A stretch of 37,383 nt of DNA from Geminicoccaceae bacterium (GCA_011390475.1 JAABSG010000005.1:1-37383); one strand, 5' to 3'; counted from the first letter of the stretch, positions 9,427 through 17,628 are shown. Made by a program: numbers and translations. Notes: generated by a model not told the origin, from the sequence alone.

Positions 9427-10461
9427 ATGGGTTGGCGGGCGGTGGCGCCAGAAATCGACTGGCGCATCCCGGGCTGGTTGCGGGCGAAACAGACCCTCGG
9501 CCGACGGCTCACCGGACTAGTCTTACTGCTCGGCACAGGCGCGCTCGCCATGGGCTGCGCTGCCGGTACGGCCATACCGGGTCAGTCGCCATCTGTCACG
9601 ATCTCACGCCTCTCGGCTGAACCGATCGGACTACGTACAGCACCCGGGGTAGAGCTACTGGCGGCTTATGCGCTTTCCGGCAGTGACCCCCGCTTCGGCG
9701 GCTTTTCGGCGATCGAGACGGATGGTCGCACTCTCTGGCTGCTCAGCGACCGGGCGACGCTCTGGCGGGCCGCGCTCGACCTCGACGGCACGACTGGCGC
9801 CCTGATGGCCTTGGACTGGCAGGTCGGTGAGGTCGTCGGCGATGCTCTCGACCGCCGCCCGCTCGACAGCGAGGCCTTGGCTCTGGCCCAGGACGGCACG
9901 CTGTTTGCCGCCTTCGAGCACGACCAGTCGCTACGCCGACTGGAGCGCCTGCCGGCGGGCGAATGGTCGACCGAGCGGCTGCATCCGGGCCGGCTGATCG
10001 AGGGTGCGCCGCGCAACCGGGGGCTCGAAGCGCTGGCGCGTCTGGCGGACGGCTCGTTGGTCGCACTTTCCGAGGGGGCTCGGCTGGCCCCGAACGTGGC
10101 CGAGGGCGCACGGCTGACGAGGGGAGCCGTGACACCCTTCGGCTACGCCATCTCACCCGGCTTCGATCCCGTTGGGGCCGCGACCAAGGACGGGCACCTC
10201 TATGTCCTGGAGCGCAGCCTGAGCGTGTTGGGCGGCTGGCAGAGCCGGCTGACCCGCAGCGCCGTTCCGGCTTCGGGTGAGTGGGGCACGCTCGAGGCCG
10301 AGGAGCTGATCCGGATCGACGCCGGTCCTCTGGCCGAGAACTACGAAGGGGTCGCGATTCTCGAGCATGGCGTCGAGGCCGCCTCCATCCTCTTGATCGC
10401 CGACGACAATCAGTCCGCCTTGCAGCGGACGCTGCTCCTGGTCTTCAGTTATGCCGGCTGA
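9427..10461 (+). CDS. Esterase-like activity of phytase family protein, exported
   Basis: This is a 344-residue protein resembling the 'esterase-like activity of phytase' family, a beta-propeller-like fold of uncertain substrate. Recognisable blocks are LSGSDPRFGGFSAIETDGRT, LWLLSDRATLWRAALDLDG, DSEALALAQDGTLFAAFEHD, RNRGLEALARLADGSLVALS and the C-terminal YEGVAILEHG...ILLIADDNQSALQRTLLLVF. Residues 26-43 form a signal-like hydrophobic stretch ending AMGC. Cys44 could be a lipoprotein site, though Met at -2 makes the lipobox weak. The ATG at 9427 is only 18 bp from the divergent LivH-like start. A TTG at 9478 (residue 18) would give a more ordinary signal peptide. The last 13 bp overlap the convergent YhhQ gene tail to tail. 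Confidence 0.75.
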   Translation: MGWRAVAPEIDWRIPGWLRAKQTLGRRLTGLVLLLGTGALAMGCAAGTAIPGQSPSVTISRLSAEPIGLRTAPGVELLAAYALSGSDPRFGGFSAIETDGRTLWLLSDRATLWRAALDLDGTTGALMALDWQVGEVVGDALDRRPLDSEALALAQDGTLFAAFEHDQSLRRLERLPAGEWSTERLHPGRLIEGAPRNRGLEALARLADGSLVALSEGARLAPNVAEGARLTRGAVTPFGYAISPGFDPVGAATKDGHLYVLERSLSVLGGWQSRLTRSAVPASGEWGTLEAEELIRIDAGPLAENYEGVAILEHGVEAASILLIADDNQSALQRTLLLVFSYAG

Positions 10462-10991
10462 CGGTCGGCGCCGCCGGCACTCACATCGCGCGCGCCCATC
10501 AGCAGGCGGAACGGCAGGAGCATGGCCAGAGCCACGGCGAACTTGACGCCGAGATCACCGATCGCCCAGCCGACCCAGGGCAGGCCGGTCATCGCGAAGG
10601 CGAGGGTGAAGAAGAGGGCAGTATCCACGGTCGAACCGATGCCCGAGGAGACCAGGGGTGCCCGCCACCAGGTGCCCTGCCGGAGACGGTTGAAGACGAA
10701 GACGTCGAGCAATTGGGCGATCAGGAAGGCGGTCCCGGACGCGATGGCGATCCTGGGCGTGGCGAGCACGGCCGAGCAGAGGACGGCGAGCGCGAAGCCG
10801 GCATAGACCACCCGTCTCGCAGCGGTGGGACCGAGCCGGCGATTGGCGAGGTCGGTGACCAGAAACGCGATCGGGTAGGTGAAGGCACCCCAGGTCAGCC
10901 AGTCGTTGACCGGATATTGAACGAGGATGTTCGAGGCGACGACGATCACCGTCATCGCCGCGATTGCGGCTGCGAGCGTGGCTATCGGCAT
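10449..10991 (-). CDS. yhhQ: YhhQ/VUT-family queuosine-precursor transporter
   Basis: This is a 180-residue inner-membrane protein of the YhhQ (COG1738, vitamin uptake transporter) family, which takes up preQ0/preQ1 or queuine for tRNA modification. Diagnostic segments are ASNILVQYPVNDWLTWGAFT, YPIAFLVTDLANRRLGPTAA, GTAFLIAQLLDVFVFNRLRQ and WWRAPLVSSGIGSTVDTALF. About six membrane segments are expected. The ATG at 10991 is chosen. A TTG at 11021 that shares TTGA with the rpmB stop would add ten residues and allow translational coupling, so the true start could be either. It lies just downstream of rpmB on the same strand and overlaps the convergent phytase-like gene by 13 bp. Confidence 0.88.
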   Translation of the reverse strand: MPIATLAAAIAAMTVIVVASNILVQYPVNDWLTWGAFTYPIAFLVTDLANRRLGPTAARRVVYAGFALAVLCSAVLATPRIAIASGTAFLIAQLLDVFVFNRLRQGTWWRAPLVSSGIGSTVDTALFFTLAFAMTGLPWVGWAIGDLGVKFAVALAMLLPFRLLMGARDVSAGGADRQPA

Positions 10992-11017
10992 GGTCGAGCC
11001 GGCGGCTTCGAAACGCC

Positions 11018-11305
11018 TCAAGCGGTGGCCTTGGTCGCCTCGAGCAGGCGGCGGACCCGGACGAGCTCGCTCGGCAGGGTAGCTTCGCTGCTGCTCAACA
11101 AAAATCCGTCGAGGCCACCGCGCTTTTCGATGGTTCTGAGCGTGTTCGCCGCGATCTTGAGCCGAACGCTGCGGCCCAGGGCCTCACTGTAGAGCCGTCG
11201 GCTCTGGATGTTCGGCAAAAAGCGCCGCCGCGTCTTGTTGTTGGCGTGGCTGACATTGTTGCCGGCCTGCACGCCCTTGCCCGTCAGACTGCAACGTCTG
11301 GCCAT
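11018..11305 (-). CDS. rpmB: Large-subunit ribosomal protein bL28
   Basis: This 95-residue basic protein begins [20 protein letters not shown] and continues [20 protein letters not shown], the signature of bL28, a small protein of the 50S subunit. The length suits the alphaproteobacterial form, which is longer at the C-terminus than the 78-residue E. coli protein (here [20 protein letters not shown] and on). A GAGGA ribosome binding site stands upstream of the ATG at 11305. In many bacteria rpmB is paired with rpmG; here the next gene is yhhQ instead. Confidence 0.97.
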   Translation of the reverse strand: MARRCSLTGKGVQAGNNVSHANNKTRRRFLPNIQSRRLYSEALGRSVRLKIAANTLRTIEKRGGLDGFLLSSSEATLPSELVRVRRLLEATKATA

Positions 11306-11544
11306 GACCCGTCCTCACATGTCGGGAGGTTAACAAAAAAAGAGCGCCCGAACCCGGCCGCTTTGCTGACGTCTGGTAGCCCCGGCGATGCTCGTTCGTC
11401 AAGCGCCATGTCGCCCGGGGCCCGGATCGCGGCCGGGGTCTGGTAGCGTTAACGGAATCTTCACCGACTTCAGGCATGGTCCGCTTCATGATGTAGCCAG
11501 ACGACGAGGAGCGGGCTGATGTCGAGTGTCGGGGTGGACGCAGG

Positions 11545-12054
11545 ATGAGGGCCGTGATGCGAGCCTTGCTGATGCTGCTGCTTTTGGTCGCCGTCGCTGC
11601 GCCGGCCGCGGCGACTAGCGGTGTCGGGCGCGCCTTGCAAGCGCTCGAGCGGGATATCGTGGCGGTCACGGCACATGCGGCGGCCTTGCGCGAGCGCTTC
11701 GCGGCGGATGTCGAGACCGGCAAGGGGGCCGAGATCGCCGGGATCGCCGATGGCGGTGTCGACTCGTCGCTCACCGCCCTGCGCCTCGCCGCCCGCGCGG
11801 TCGACCGCAGGCTCGAGCGGCTGCGCCTGGCCACGGCAGGCGAGCTCACGCCCGACCGGGCAGAGGTCATGCTGGCCCTGCGCTCGTCGCTGGCGAGCCT
11901 GCTCTGGACGATCGAGGTCATTCCCTCGACGCCAGAGCCCGACGCCGCGACCAAGGCCAAGCGCGAGCGCCAGCTCGCTCAGCTCGACGAAGCCCTGGCC
12001 GAGCTCGACCTGGCGACGGCGGCGATGGCGAGCTTCGACTGGGCGGAGCATTGA
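11545..12054 (+). CDS. Small secreted alpha-helical protein of unknown function
   Basis: I do not recognise a family. The 169-residue product has a clear signal peptide (MRAVMRALLMLLLLVAVAAP, probable cleavage after AAA near residue 23). An almost wholly helical mature part rich in Ala, Leu, Glu and Arg follows, with heptad-like spacing (ALQALERDIVAVTAHAAALR; LAARAVDRRLERLRLATAGE; LAQLDEALAELDLATAAMAS). It contains no cysteine, metal site or further membrane segment. A second ATG at residue 5 is a possible start. The gene is divergent from rpmB and 160 bp upstream of the cation ATPase on the same strand. A periplasmic helical-bundle protein is the most that can be said. Confidence 0.7.
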   Translation: MRAVMRALLMLLLLVAVAAPAAATSGVGRALQALERDIVAVTAHAAALRERFAADVETGKGAEIAGIADGGVDSSLTALRLAARAVDRRLERLRLATAGELTPDRAEVMLALRSSLASLLWTIEVIPSTPEPDAATKAKRERQLAQLDEALAELDLATAAMASFDWAEH

Positions 12055-12213
12055 GCCTGCATCGGCACCGATCGATCGTGGATCTGGGCTGAACGACACG
12101 GCAAGCGCTCCTGCTGCGACATCGGCGGGTTGGTCGCGTGGTGTGGTCTCTGGTAGACCAAAGCTCGACGTGCCGTGGGCGCGCGTTTTGATGCCACGCT
12201 TCGAGAAGAGCCG

Positions 12214-15036
12214 ATGCCGCCGACTGACGACCGCCGTCCGGCCGCCGAGACCGAGGCAGCCGCCGACCGGGCCCCGACCGCTGTCGGCGGGGCCGACCAT
12301 GCCGCTGACGGTGGTGACAGCGGTCAGGGGGGCGACAGGGGCGAGCGAACCGACTGGGCCGCAATCGCCGTCGATGACGTCATGGCAGAGCTCGAGACCT
12401 CGAAAAGCGGGCTCGATGCCGACACGGCCGCTGGGCGGCTGAAGGAATATGGCCCCAACCGGTTGGCCGCGACCGTCAAGCGCGGGCCGTTGAAGCGGTT
12501 CTTGGCCCAATTCGACAATCTCTTGATCTACGTGCTCCTCGGCGCCGCCGGCCTTGCCGTGCTCATCGGCCACGCCATCGACGCGCTGGTGATTCTCGCC
12601 GTCGTGATGGTCAACACCGCAATCGGCTTTTTCCAGGAAGGCAAGGCCGAGGACGCGCTCGAGGCGATTCGCGGGATGATCGATCCCGAGGCCACGCTGC
12701 GCCGGGCCGGCGAAAAGACCAAGGTGCCGGCCGACGAGGTGGTGCCGGGCGACATCGTCCTGATCGAGTCCGGCGACCGGGTGCCGGCCGACCTCCGGCT
12801 GATCCGGGCGAAGAACCTGAAGCTCGACGAGGCGGCGCTGACCGGCGAATCGGTGCCGGTCGACAAGCACATCGAGGCGATCGAGCCCGGGGCCGAGCTC
12901 GGGGATCGCAGCTCGATGGCCTTCTCCGGCACTTTCGTGGCCGCCGGCCAGGGTGTCGGGGTCGTGGTGGCGACGGCGACGAAGACCGAGCTCGGCCGGA
13001 TCAGCGGCATGCTGAGCGAGGTGGTCGAGCTGAAGACGCCGCTGATCCGGCAGATGGACCAGTTCGCCCGCCAGATCACCTTCGCCGTGATGGCAGCCGC
13101 GGTCCTCGTCTTCGTAATGGCCTATCTCGTCCAGGGCTTCGCTCTGGTCGAGGCGTTCATGGCGGTGGTCGGCCTGTTCGTTGCGGCCATTCCCGAGGGA
13201 CTGCCGGCGGTCATGACGGTCACGCTCGCGATCGGCGTCCAGCGCATGGCGGGCAGGAAGGCCATCATCCGCCGGCTGCCGGCGGTCGAGACCCTGGGTG
13301 CGGTCTCGGTGATCTGCTCGGACAAGACCGGCACCTTGACCCGCAACGAGATGACCGTGCGCTCGATCGCGACGGCTTCCGGGATCGTCGACGTGAGTGG
13401 CACCGGCTACGCGCCGGAGGGCGCGTTCGAGCGGGACGGCGAGACGATCGATCCAGATGAGGACCCACTCCTCGAAGCGTTGGTCGAGGTCGCCATTCTC
13501 TGCAACGACGCCGAGATCCGCGAGAAGGACGGCAATTGGCAGGCGGCGGGCGATCCGATGGAGGCGGCGCTCACGGCGCTGGCGATGAAGGCTGGCCACG
13601 ATCCGGCCGAGCGCCGCCGGCGGCAGGAACGGCTCGACGAGATCCCCTTCGACTCGGCGCACAAGTTCATGGCGACGCTGAATGTTCGGGACGGCGGAGC
13701 CGAGGCCGAGGGCCACGCGATCCTGGTCAAAGGCGCCCCGGAGCGGCTGATCGAGCTGGCGGGCGAGGTCTCGGGTGCCGACGGCCCCGAGGCGATCGAC
13801 CGCGACGCCTGGCTGGAGCGGGTGAGCGACCTCGCCGCGCGCGGCGAGCGGGTACTGGGCTTCGCGATGAAGCGGGTGGGCGCCGATCACGGCAGCCTGG
13901 AGCACGGCCATCTCGAGGAGGGGCTGGTGCTGCTCGGCCTCATGGGCTTCATCGACCCGCCGCGCGACGAGGCGATCGAGGCGGTGGAAGCCTGCAAGGC
14001 CGCCGGTATCCGGGTCGTCATGATCACCGGCGATCATGGGCTGACCGCCAAGGCCATCGCCAAGCAGCTCGGTCTCGCGGACGACCCGCATGTGCTGACC
14101 GGCCGCGAACTCGAGGAGATGAATGACGCGGAACTGAAGAAGGCCGCCCTGGAGACACAGGTCTTCGCCCGGACCACGCCCGAGCACAAATTGCGGCTGG
14201 TCGAGGCGCTGCAATCCGACGGGCTGACGGTGGCGATGACCGGCGACGGGGTCAACGACGCGCCGGCCCTCAAGCGCGCCGATGTCGGCGTGGCGATGGG
14301 CAAGAAGGGGACGGAGGCCGCCAAGGAGGCCTCCGAGATGGTGCTCGCCGACGACAATTTCGCCTCGATCGTGGCGGCGGTGCGCGAAGGGCGGACGGTC
14401 TACGACAATCTGAAGAAGACCATCCTCTTTCTCCTGCCGATCAACGGCGGTGAATCGATGACCATCGTGTTCGCCATCCTGGCCGGGCTCGAACTGCCGA
14501 TCACGCCGGTGCAGATCCTCTGGGTCAACATGGTGAGCTCCGTGGCCCTGGCCATGGTCCTCGCCTTCGAGCCGACCGAACCCGGTACGATGCGCCAAAA
14601 GCCGCGGCCGTCGGGCGAGCCGATTCTCAGGGGCGATGTCATCTGGCGGATCGTCTTCATCTCCGTCCTCTTTCTGATCGGCGCCTTCGGCATGTTCACC
14701 TGGGCGATCGATCGCGGCCTCTCGGTCGAGCTGGCGCGAACCATGGTGGTCAACACCATCGTCGTGATGGAGATCTTCTACCTCTTCAGCGTGCGCTATA
14801 CTTACGGTGCCTCGTTGACGTTCAAGGGCTTGTTCGGCACACCGGCGGTACTCGCCGGTATTTCGGCCGTCGTCCTCTTGCAGTTGACCTTCACCTACGC
14901 GCCCTTCATGGCGATCCCGTTCGACACCGCCCCGGTCGCCTTCGCCGATGGTCTGGTGATCGTCGCGATCGGCGCCTTGCTGTTCGCCGTGGTGGAGGTC
15001 GAAAAACGTGTACGGCTCGGCTGGCGCAATCGCTGA
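12214..15036 (+). CDS. P2-type cation-transporting ATPase
   Basis: This is a 940-residue P-type ATPase that pumps a cation across the inner membrane using an aspartyl-phosphate cycle. In order it has a low-complexity Asp/Ala/Gly N-terminus, a cation-ATPase N domain (SKSGLDADTAAGRLKEYGPN), TGES at 210-213, PEGL in M4 with Glu328, phosphorylated Asp370 in CSDKTGTLTRNE, and GDGVNDAP from residue 677. It ends with a C-terminal membrane domain with LWVNMVSSVALAMVLAFEP. In M6 the Asn (772) is kept, but Ser775 and Ser776 stand where SERCA has Thr and the Ca2+-binding Asp, so calcium should not be assumed. The ATG at 12214 follows GAGAAGAG and is preferred to the GTG at 12175. A baeRF gene follows after 50 bp, probably in the same transcript. 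Confidence 0.93.
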   Translation: MPPTDDRRPAAETEAAADRAPTAVGGADHAADGGDSGQGGDRGERTDWAAIAVDDVMAELETSKSGLDADTAAGRLKEYGPNRLAATVKRGPLKRFLAQFDNLLIYVLLGAAGLAVLIGHAIDALVILAVVMVNTAIGFFQEGKAEDALEAIRGMIDPEATLRRAGEKTKVPADEVVPGDIVLIESGDRVPADLRLIRAKNLKLDEAALTGESVPVDKHIEAIEPGAELGDRSSMAFSGTFVAAGQGVGVVVATATKTELGRISGMLSEVVELKTPLIRQMDQFARQITFAVMAAAVLVFVMAYLVQGFALVEAFMAVVGLFVAAIPEGLPAVMTVTLAIGVQRMAGRKAIIRRLPAVETLGAVSVICSDKTGTLTRNEMTVRSIATASGIVDVSGTGYAPEGAFERDGETIDPDEDPLLEALVEVAILCNDAEIREKDGNWQAAGDPMEAALTALAMKAGHDPAERRRRQERLDEIPFDSAHKFMATLNVRDGGAEAEGHAILVKGAPERLIELAGEVSGADGPEAIDRDAWLERVSDLAARGERVLGFAMKRVGADHGSLEHGHLEEGLVLLGLMGFIDPPRDEAIEAVEACKAAGIRVVMITGDHGLTAKAIAKQLGLADDPHVLTGRELEEMNDAELKKAALETQVFARTTPEHKLRLVEALQSDGLTVAMTGDGVNDAPALKRADVGVAMGKKGTEAAKEASEMVLADDNFASIVAAVREGRTVYDNLKKTILFLLPINGGESMTIVFAILAGLELPITPVQILWVNMVSSVALAMVLAFEPTEPGTMRQKPRPSGEPILRGDVIWRIVFISVLFLIGAFGMFTWAIDRGLSVELARTMVVNTIVVMEIFYLFSVRYTYGASLTFKGLFGTPAVLAGISAVVLLQLTFTYAPFMAIPFDTAPVAFADGLVIVAIGALLFAVVEVEKRVRLGWRNR

Positions 15037-15086
15037 TCCGAGCGTAGAGCCTCACCAACACGACAACCCGAAAAGGAACCGCTTCG

Positions 15087-16208
15087 ATGTTGCACGTCGA
15101 TATTCCGACATTGCCCGAAATCAAGCACTTGACGCAGGCGCGCGGCGGCATCTGCGTCTCGTTCTATTTGCCGACCAGCACGCTCGGTCAGGCGGCCGAC
15201 CACGACCGGCTGACCTTGAAGAATCTCGGCCTCGAAGCGACCCGGCAGCTCGAGGAAGCCGGTGCCGACAAGCGGCAGATTTGGCCGATCAGCGAGCAGC
15301 TCGAGGACCTGCTCGAAGACGACGCTTTCTGGCAGCTCCAGGCGCGGAGCCTCGCGGTTTTCGTCACGCCCGAGAGCGTGCGCACCTTTCGCCTGCCCAA
15401 CCAGCTCGAGGAAACCGTCCAGGTCGCCGACCGCTTCCACCTCAAGCCGCTGCTGCGCGCGATAACCTTTCCGCACGAGGCGATCGTGCTGGCGCTATCG
15501 GTCGGCCATGTTCGCGCCGTCGAAGTGTTCGCCGAGTTGCCACCGCACGAGGTGCGGGTTCCGGGCATGCCCAAGGATGCGATGGACGCGGTCGGCAAGG
15601 CCACTGTCGGTCATCGCTCGCCCAGCGGCCGTATCCAGGGTTCGGAAGGTGAGAAGGTGCGGCTGCGCCAATATGCACGGGCCGTCGACCATGCACTGCG
15701 CGGCCTCCTCGCCGGCCGCGAGACGCCGATGATTTTGGCCTCCACGGGCCCGGTCGATCAAATTTTCCGGTCGGTCAACACCTATCCGCATTTGGTCGCC
15801 CAACAGGTGGTGACCAGCCCGGACCATCTGAGCGATCAGGAACTCGCCGAGGCGGCGCGCCCCCTGCTCGACGAGATTTACGCCGACCAGATGCGGGGCA
15901 TGATGGACCTGTTCGAGACCAGAAAGGGCCAGGGCCGGGCCACCACCGACATCGCCCAGGCCGCCCGGGCCGCCACCTACGGCGCCATCGAATCGCTCAT
16001 GATCGACATCGACGAGGTGATCCCGGGCTGGGTCGACGAGACCGACGGCAGCATCCGCTTCGCCGATCACGGTGATGCCACGAGCTACGGCATCGTCGAT
16101 GAAATCGCCGCCCGGGCGATGGCGCACGGTGCCAAGGTGCTCGGTGTGCGCAAGGCCGATCTGCCGGACGGGGCGCATCTGGCGGCCATCCTGCGCTACG
16201 CGATCTGA
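15087..16208 (+). CDS. baeRF-superfamily protein (bacterial eRF1-like)
   Basis: This 373-residue soluble protein resembles the baeRF group, bacterial relatives of archaeo-eukaryotic release factor eRF1, probably family 3. Characteristic stretches are MLHVDIPTLPEIKHL at the start, GGICVSFYLPTSTLGQAADH, LEDLLEDDAFWQLQARSLAV, FRLPNQLEETVQVADRFHLK, the central SPSGRIQGSEGEKVRLRQYA and the release-factor-like ILASTGPVDQIFRSVNTYPH. The C-terminal part (YGAIESLMIDIDEVIPGWVD, KVLGVRKADLPDGAHLAAIL) resembles the last eRF1/L7Ae-type domain. No GGQ peptide-release tripeptide is present, so classical release activity is not indicated; roles in ribosome rescue or stress are only proposed for the superfamily. 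It follows the cation ATPase by 50 bp. Confidence 0.8.
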   Translation: MLHVDIPTLPEIKHLTQARGGICVSFYLPTSTLGQAADHDRLTLKNLGLEATRQLEEAGADKRQIWPISEQLEDLLEDDAFWQLQARSLAVFVTPESVRTFRLPNQLEETVQVADRFHLKPLLRAITFPHEAIVLALSVGHVRAVEVFAELPPHEVRVPGMPKDAMDAVGKATVGHRSPSGRIQGSEGEKVRLRQYARAVDHALRGLLAGRETPMILASTGPVDQIFRSVNTYPHLVAQQVVTSPDHLSDQELAEAARPLLDEIYADQMRGMMDLFETRKGQGRATTDIAQAARAATYGAIESLMIDIDEVIPGWVDETDGSIRFADHGDATSYGIVDEIAARAMAHGAKVLGVRKADLPDGAHLAAILRYAI

Positions 16209-16213
16209 GCCGC

Positions 16214-16330
16214 GTGCCGGGCGGCCGGCCGCGCGTCTCCTCGATGCACCGCCGACGCGCCGGCCGAGGGGCGGAACAGGCGGACTGAAACCCTCTTGCG
16301 CGGCGCGCCGGCGCCCGGCACACCTCTTTT
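16214..16330 (+). terminator. Large nested hairpin with T-rich tail after the baeRF gene
   Basis: GTGCCGGGCG at 16214-16223 pairs exactly with CGCCCGGCAC at 16312-16321, which is followed by CTCTTTT. Inside, GCGCGTC (16231-16237) pairs with GACGCGC (16254-16260), and the helix extends through CGGCCG repeats with a small bulge. The T-run and position between a stop codon and a riboswitch fit a terminator or processing structure. The roughly 90-nt span between the outer arms is long for an intrinsic terminator. Confidence 0.35.
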
Positions 16331-16517
16331 CGACGGTGTCCATCGAGGACCGAAGAGGGAAGCCGGTGAGGGCTTTTGCCGCGAGGCGAGGCCCCTAGTC
16401 CGGCGCTGCCCCCGCAACTGTAGGCGGTGAGCCGCGATCCAACCATGCCACTGGGGCCCCTAGCCCCCGGGAAGGCGGATCAAGGCTTCGACCCGCGAGC
16501 CAGGAGACCTGCCGTCG
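16331..16517 (+). promoter_or_regulatory. Cobalamin (AdoCbl) riboswitch
   Basis: The conserved cobalamin-aptamer blocks appear in order: GAGGGAAGCCGGTG near 16354, CTGCCCCCGCAACTGTAGGCGG near 16406, CCACTGGGG near 16449, CCCGGGAAGGCGG near 16467, and the B12 box GAGCCAGGAGACCTGCC ending near 16513. The closing stem P1 forms from CGACGG (16331-16336) and CCGTCG (16512-16517). Binding of adenosylcobalamin usually lowers expression of the downstream gene. Here the next items are a 29-codon ORF with a strong GGAGG site and the DUF1289 protein. No obvious U-tailed terminator follows the aptamer, so control of translation initiation is the simpler reading. Confidence 0.95.
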
Positions 16518-16565
16518 CCCGTTCCACCCGTTTTGCCGGTCGGGGTGCGCCGGTGGAGGTCGACG

Positions 16566-16655
16566 ATGCGTCTCGTTTGCTGCTTCTTCCATCGATTGTT
16601 GCTCGACCGCCCATGGCTGCCCTTTGGCTGGCCCGGTGGTCGCCATGTCGGCTGA
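16566..16655 (+). CDS. Short leader ORF after the riboswitch (29 aa)
   Basis: An ATG at 16566 lies six bases after GGAGG (16555-16559), the best ribosome binding site in this stretch. It reads MRLVCCFFHRLLLDRPWLPF and ends at TGA 16653-16655, inside the start of the DUF1289 gene (ATG at 16645, different frame). The overlap of 11 bp suggests that ribosomes regulated by the riboswitch translate this ORF first and hand over to the next gene. The Cys/Trp/Phe-rich peptide resembles no family I know. It may be only a leader, a remnant of a lost gene, or chance. Confidence 0.35.
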   Translation: MRLVCCFFHRLLLDRPWLPFGWPGGRHVG

Positions 16656-17553
16656 GCCGGTAGCGCCGCAGCTGGCCTCGCCATGCGTCGGCACCTGCCG
16701 GCTCGATCCGGCGACGGGCTGGTGTATCGGCTGTGGGCGCGACGCGGGCGAGCTGCTCCGTTGGCGGGACTTGGCGGCTGCCCAGCGGGCGGAAGTCTGG
16801 GCCGAATTGCCGGGACGCCTGCGCCAGCTCGGCCAGGACTGCCGGCTCTTGCCCTGGCTGCCGGAGGATGCCCTCGCGGGCATCGCCATGCTCGCCAAGG
16901 CCCCCGGTGCCGTGTTGGTCATGGGCGTGGAGGGGGCCGTCGGCGAGTTTACGGCGACAGCCGGCGGCAACGTGCTCACCCGGCAATTCGGCGATGTGCT
17001 GGAGCTGCACACCGCCGGCGGGCGGGCGCGGCTGGTCGCCCATCCGGGGTTGCGGGTGTTCGCGGGGCCCGGGCGCACGGCGCTGACGCTGCATCGCAGC
17101 CGGCTCTTGCCGATGCCGTCGCTGATCACCGAGCTCGGCGCTGATCGTGACGCGATGCGAGAGGGTGACCGGGCGCTGCCGCTGGTCGATCTCGGGCTCG
17201 GCCGGCCGGGCTTTCGCTTTACCGTGCGGCTGAGCGATCCGGCGCTGCTCGATCTCGCCCGGCGGCATTGCGGCCGGTCGCTGTTCGACGAGGCGGGCGA
17301 GCTGATCGACGCCTTGATCGCGGCCGCACCGACGCGCGTGCTGATCACGCCGCTCGGGCGGGTCGAGGTCGACGGTCCGATCGATCGGATCGACCGAGTG
17401 GGCCCGGCCACCCACCTTCTCCCGGAGCAGCGGAGCAGCGATCGGCCGTTGCGCAGCGGCCCGGCACTGCCCGAGGCCTATGCGCCGCTCGCCCTGGTGC
17501 TGGTGCCCGAGGCGGCGCGCCTGCCGCAGGGCGATCGCGTGGCGGTTTTCTGA
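16645..17553 (+). CDS. DUF1289-domain protein with C-terminal domain of unknown function
   Basis: This 302-residue protein has an N-terminal DUF1289 module, ASPCVGTCRLDPATGWCIGC, with four cysteines spaced CX3CX8CX2C, probably a metal or iron-sulfur site, followed by RWRDLAAAQRAEVWAELPGR. DUF1289 proteins are usually only 60-100 residues. Here about 220 more residues follow, including VLVMGVEGAVGEFTATAGGN, ALTLHRSRLLPMPSLITELG and FRFTVRLSDPALLDLARRHC, in which I see no known catalytic motif. The ATG at 16645 is chosen; a TTG at 16624 is the alternative. Its own ribosome site is weak and it overlaps the leader ORF. A cobalamin riboswitch 128 bp upstream suggests B12-dependent expression. The function is not known. 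Confidence 0.8.
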   Translation: MSAEPVAPQLASPCVGTCRLDPATGWCIGCGRDAGELLRWRDLAAAQRAEVWAELPGRLRQLGQDCRLLPWLPEDALAGIAMLAKAPGAVLVMGVEGAVGEFTATAGGNVLTRQFGDVLELHTAGGRARLVAHPGLRVFAGPGRTALTLHRSRLLPMPSLITELGADRDAMREGDRALPLVDLGLGRPGFRFTVRLSDPALLDLARRHCGRSLFDEAGELIDALIAAAPTRVLITPLGRVEVDGPIDRIDRVGPATHLLPEQRSSDRPLRSGPALPEAYAPLALVLVPEAARLPQGDRVAVF

Positions 17554-17628
17554 AGACGAACGGCGCTGTCGTCGGCGGGCTTGTGCCGCCGACGCATGGC
17601 CTTATGGTCCGATTGCTCAGGAGGACCG

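Noticed and set aside
9427-12054. Possibility that the phytase-like, YhhQ, bL28 and secreted helical genes form one accessory system with the liv-like cluster
   Set aside because: Strands alternate, rpmB is a core gene and yhhQ has an independent known role; only the phytase-like gene is positioned to be linked.
11470-14598. A 1042-codon open frame opposite the small secreted protein and the cation ATPase
   Set aside because: Its composition is that of a shadow frame and it has no recognisable domain; the plus strand encodes a complete P-type ATPase.
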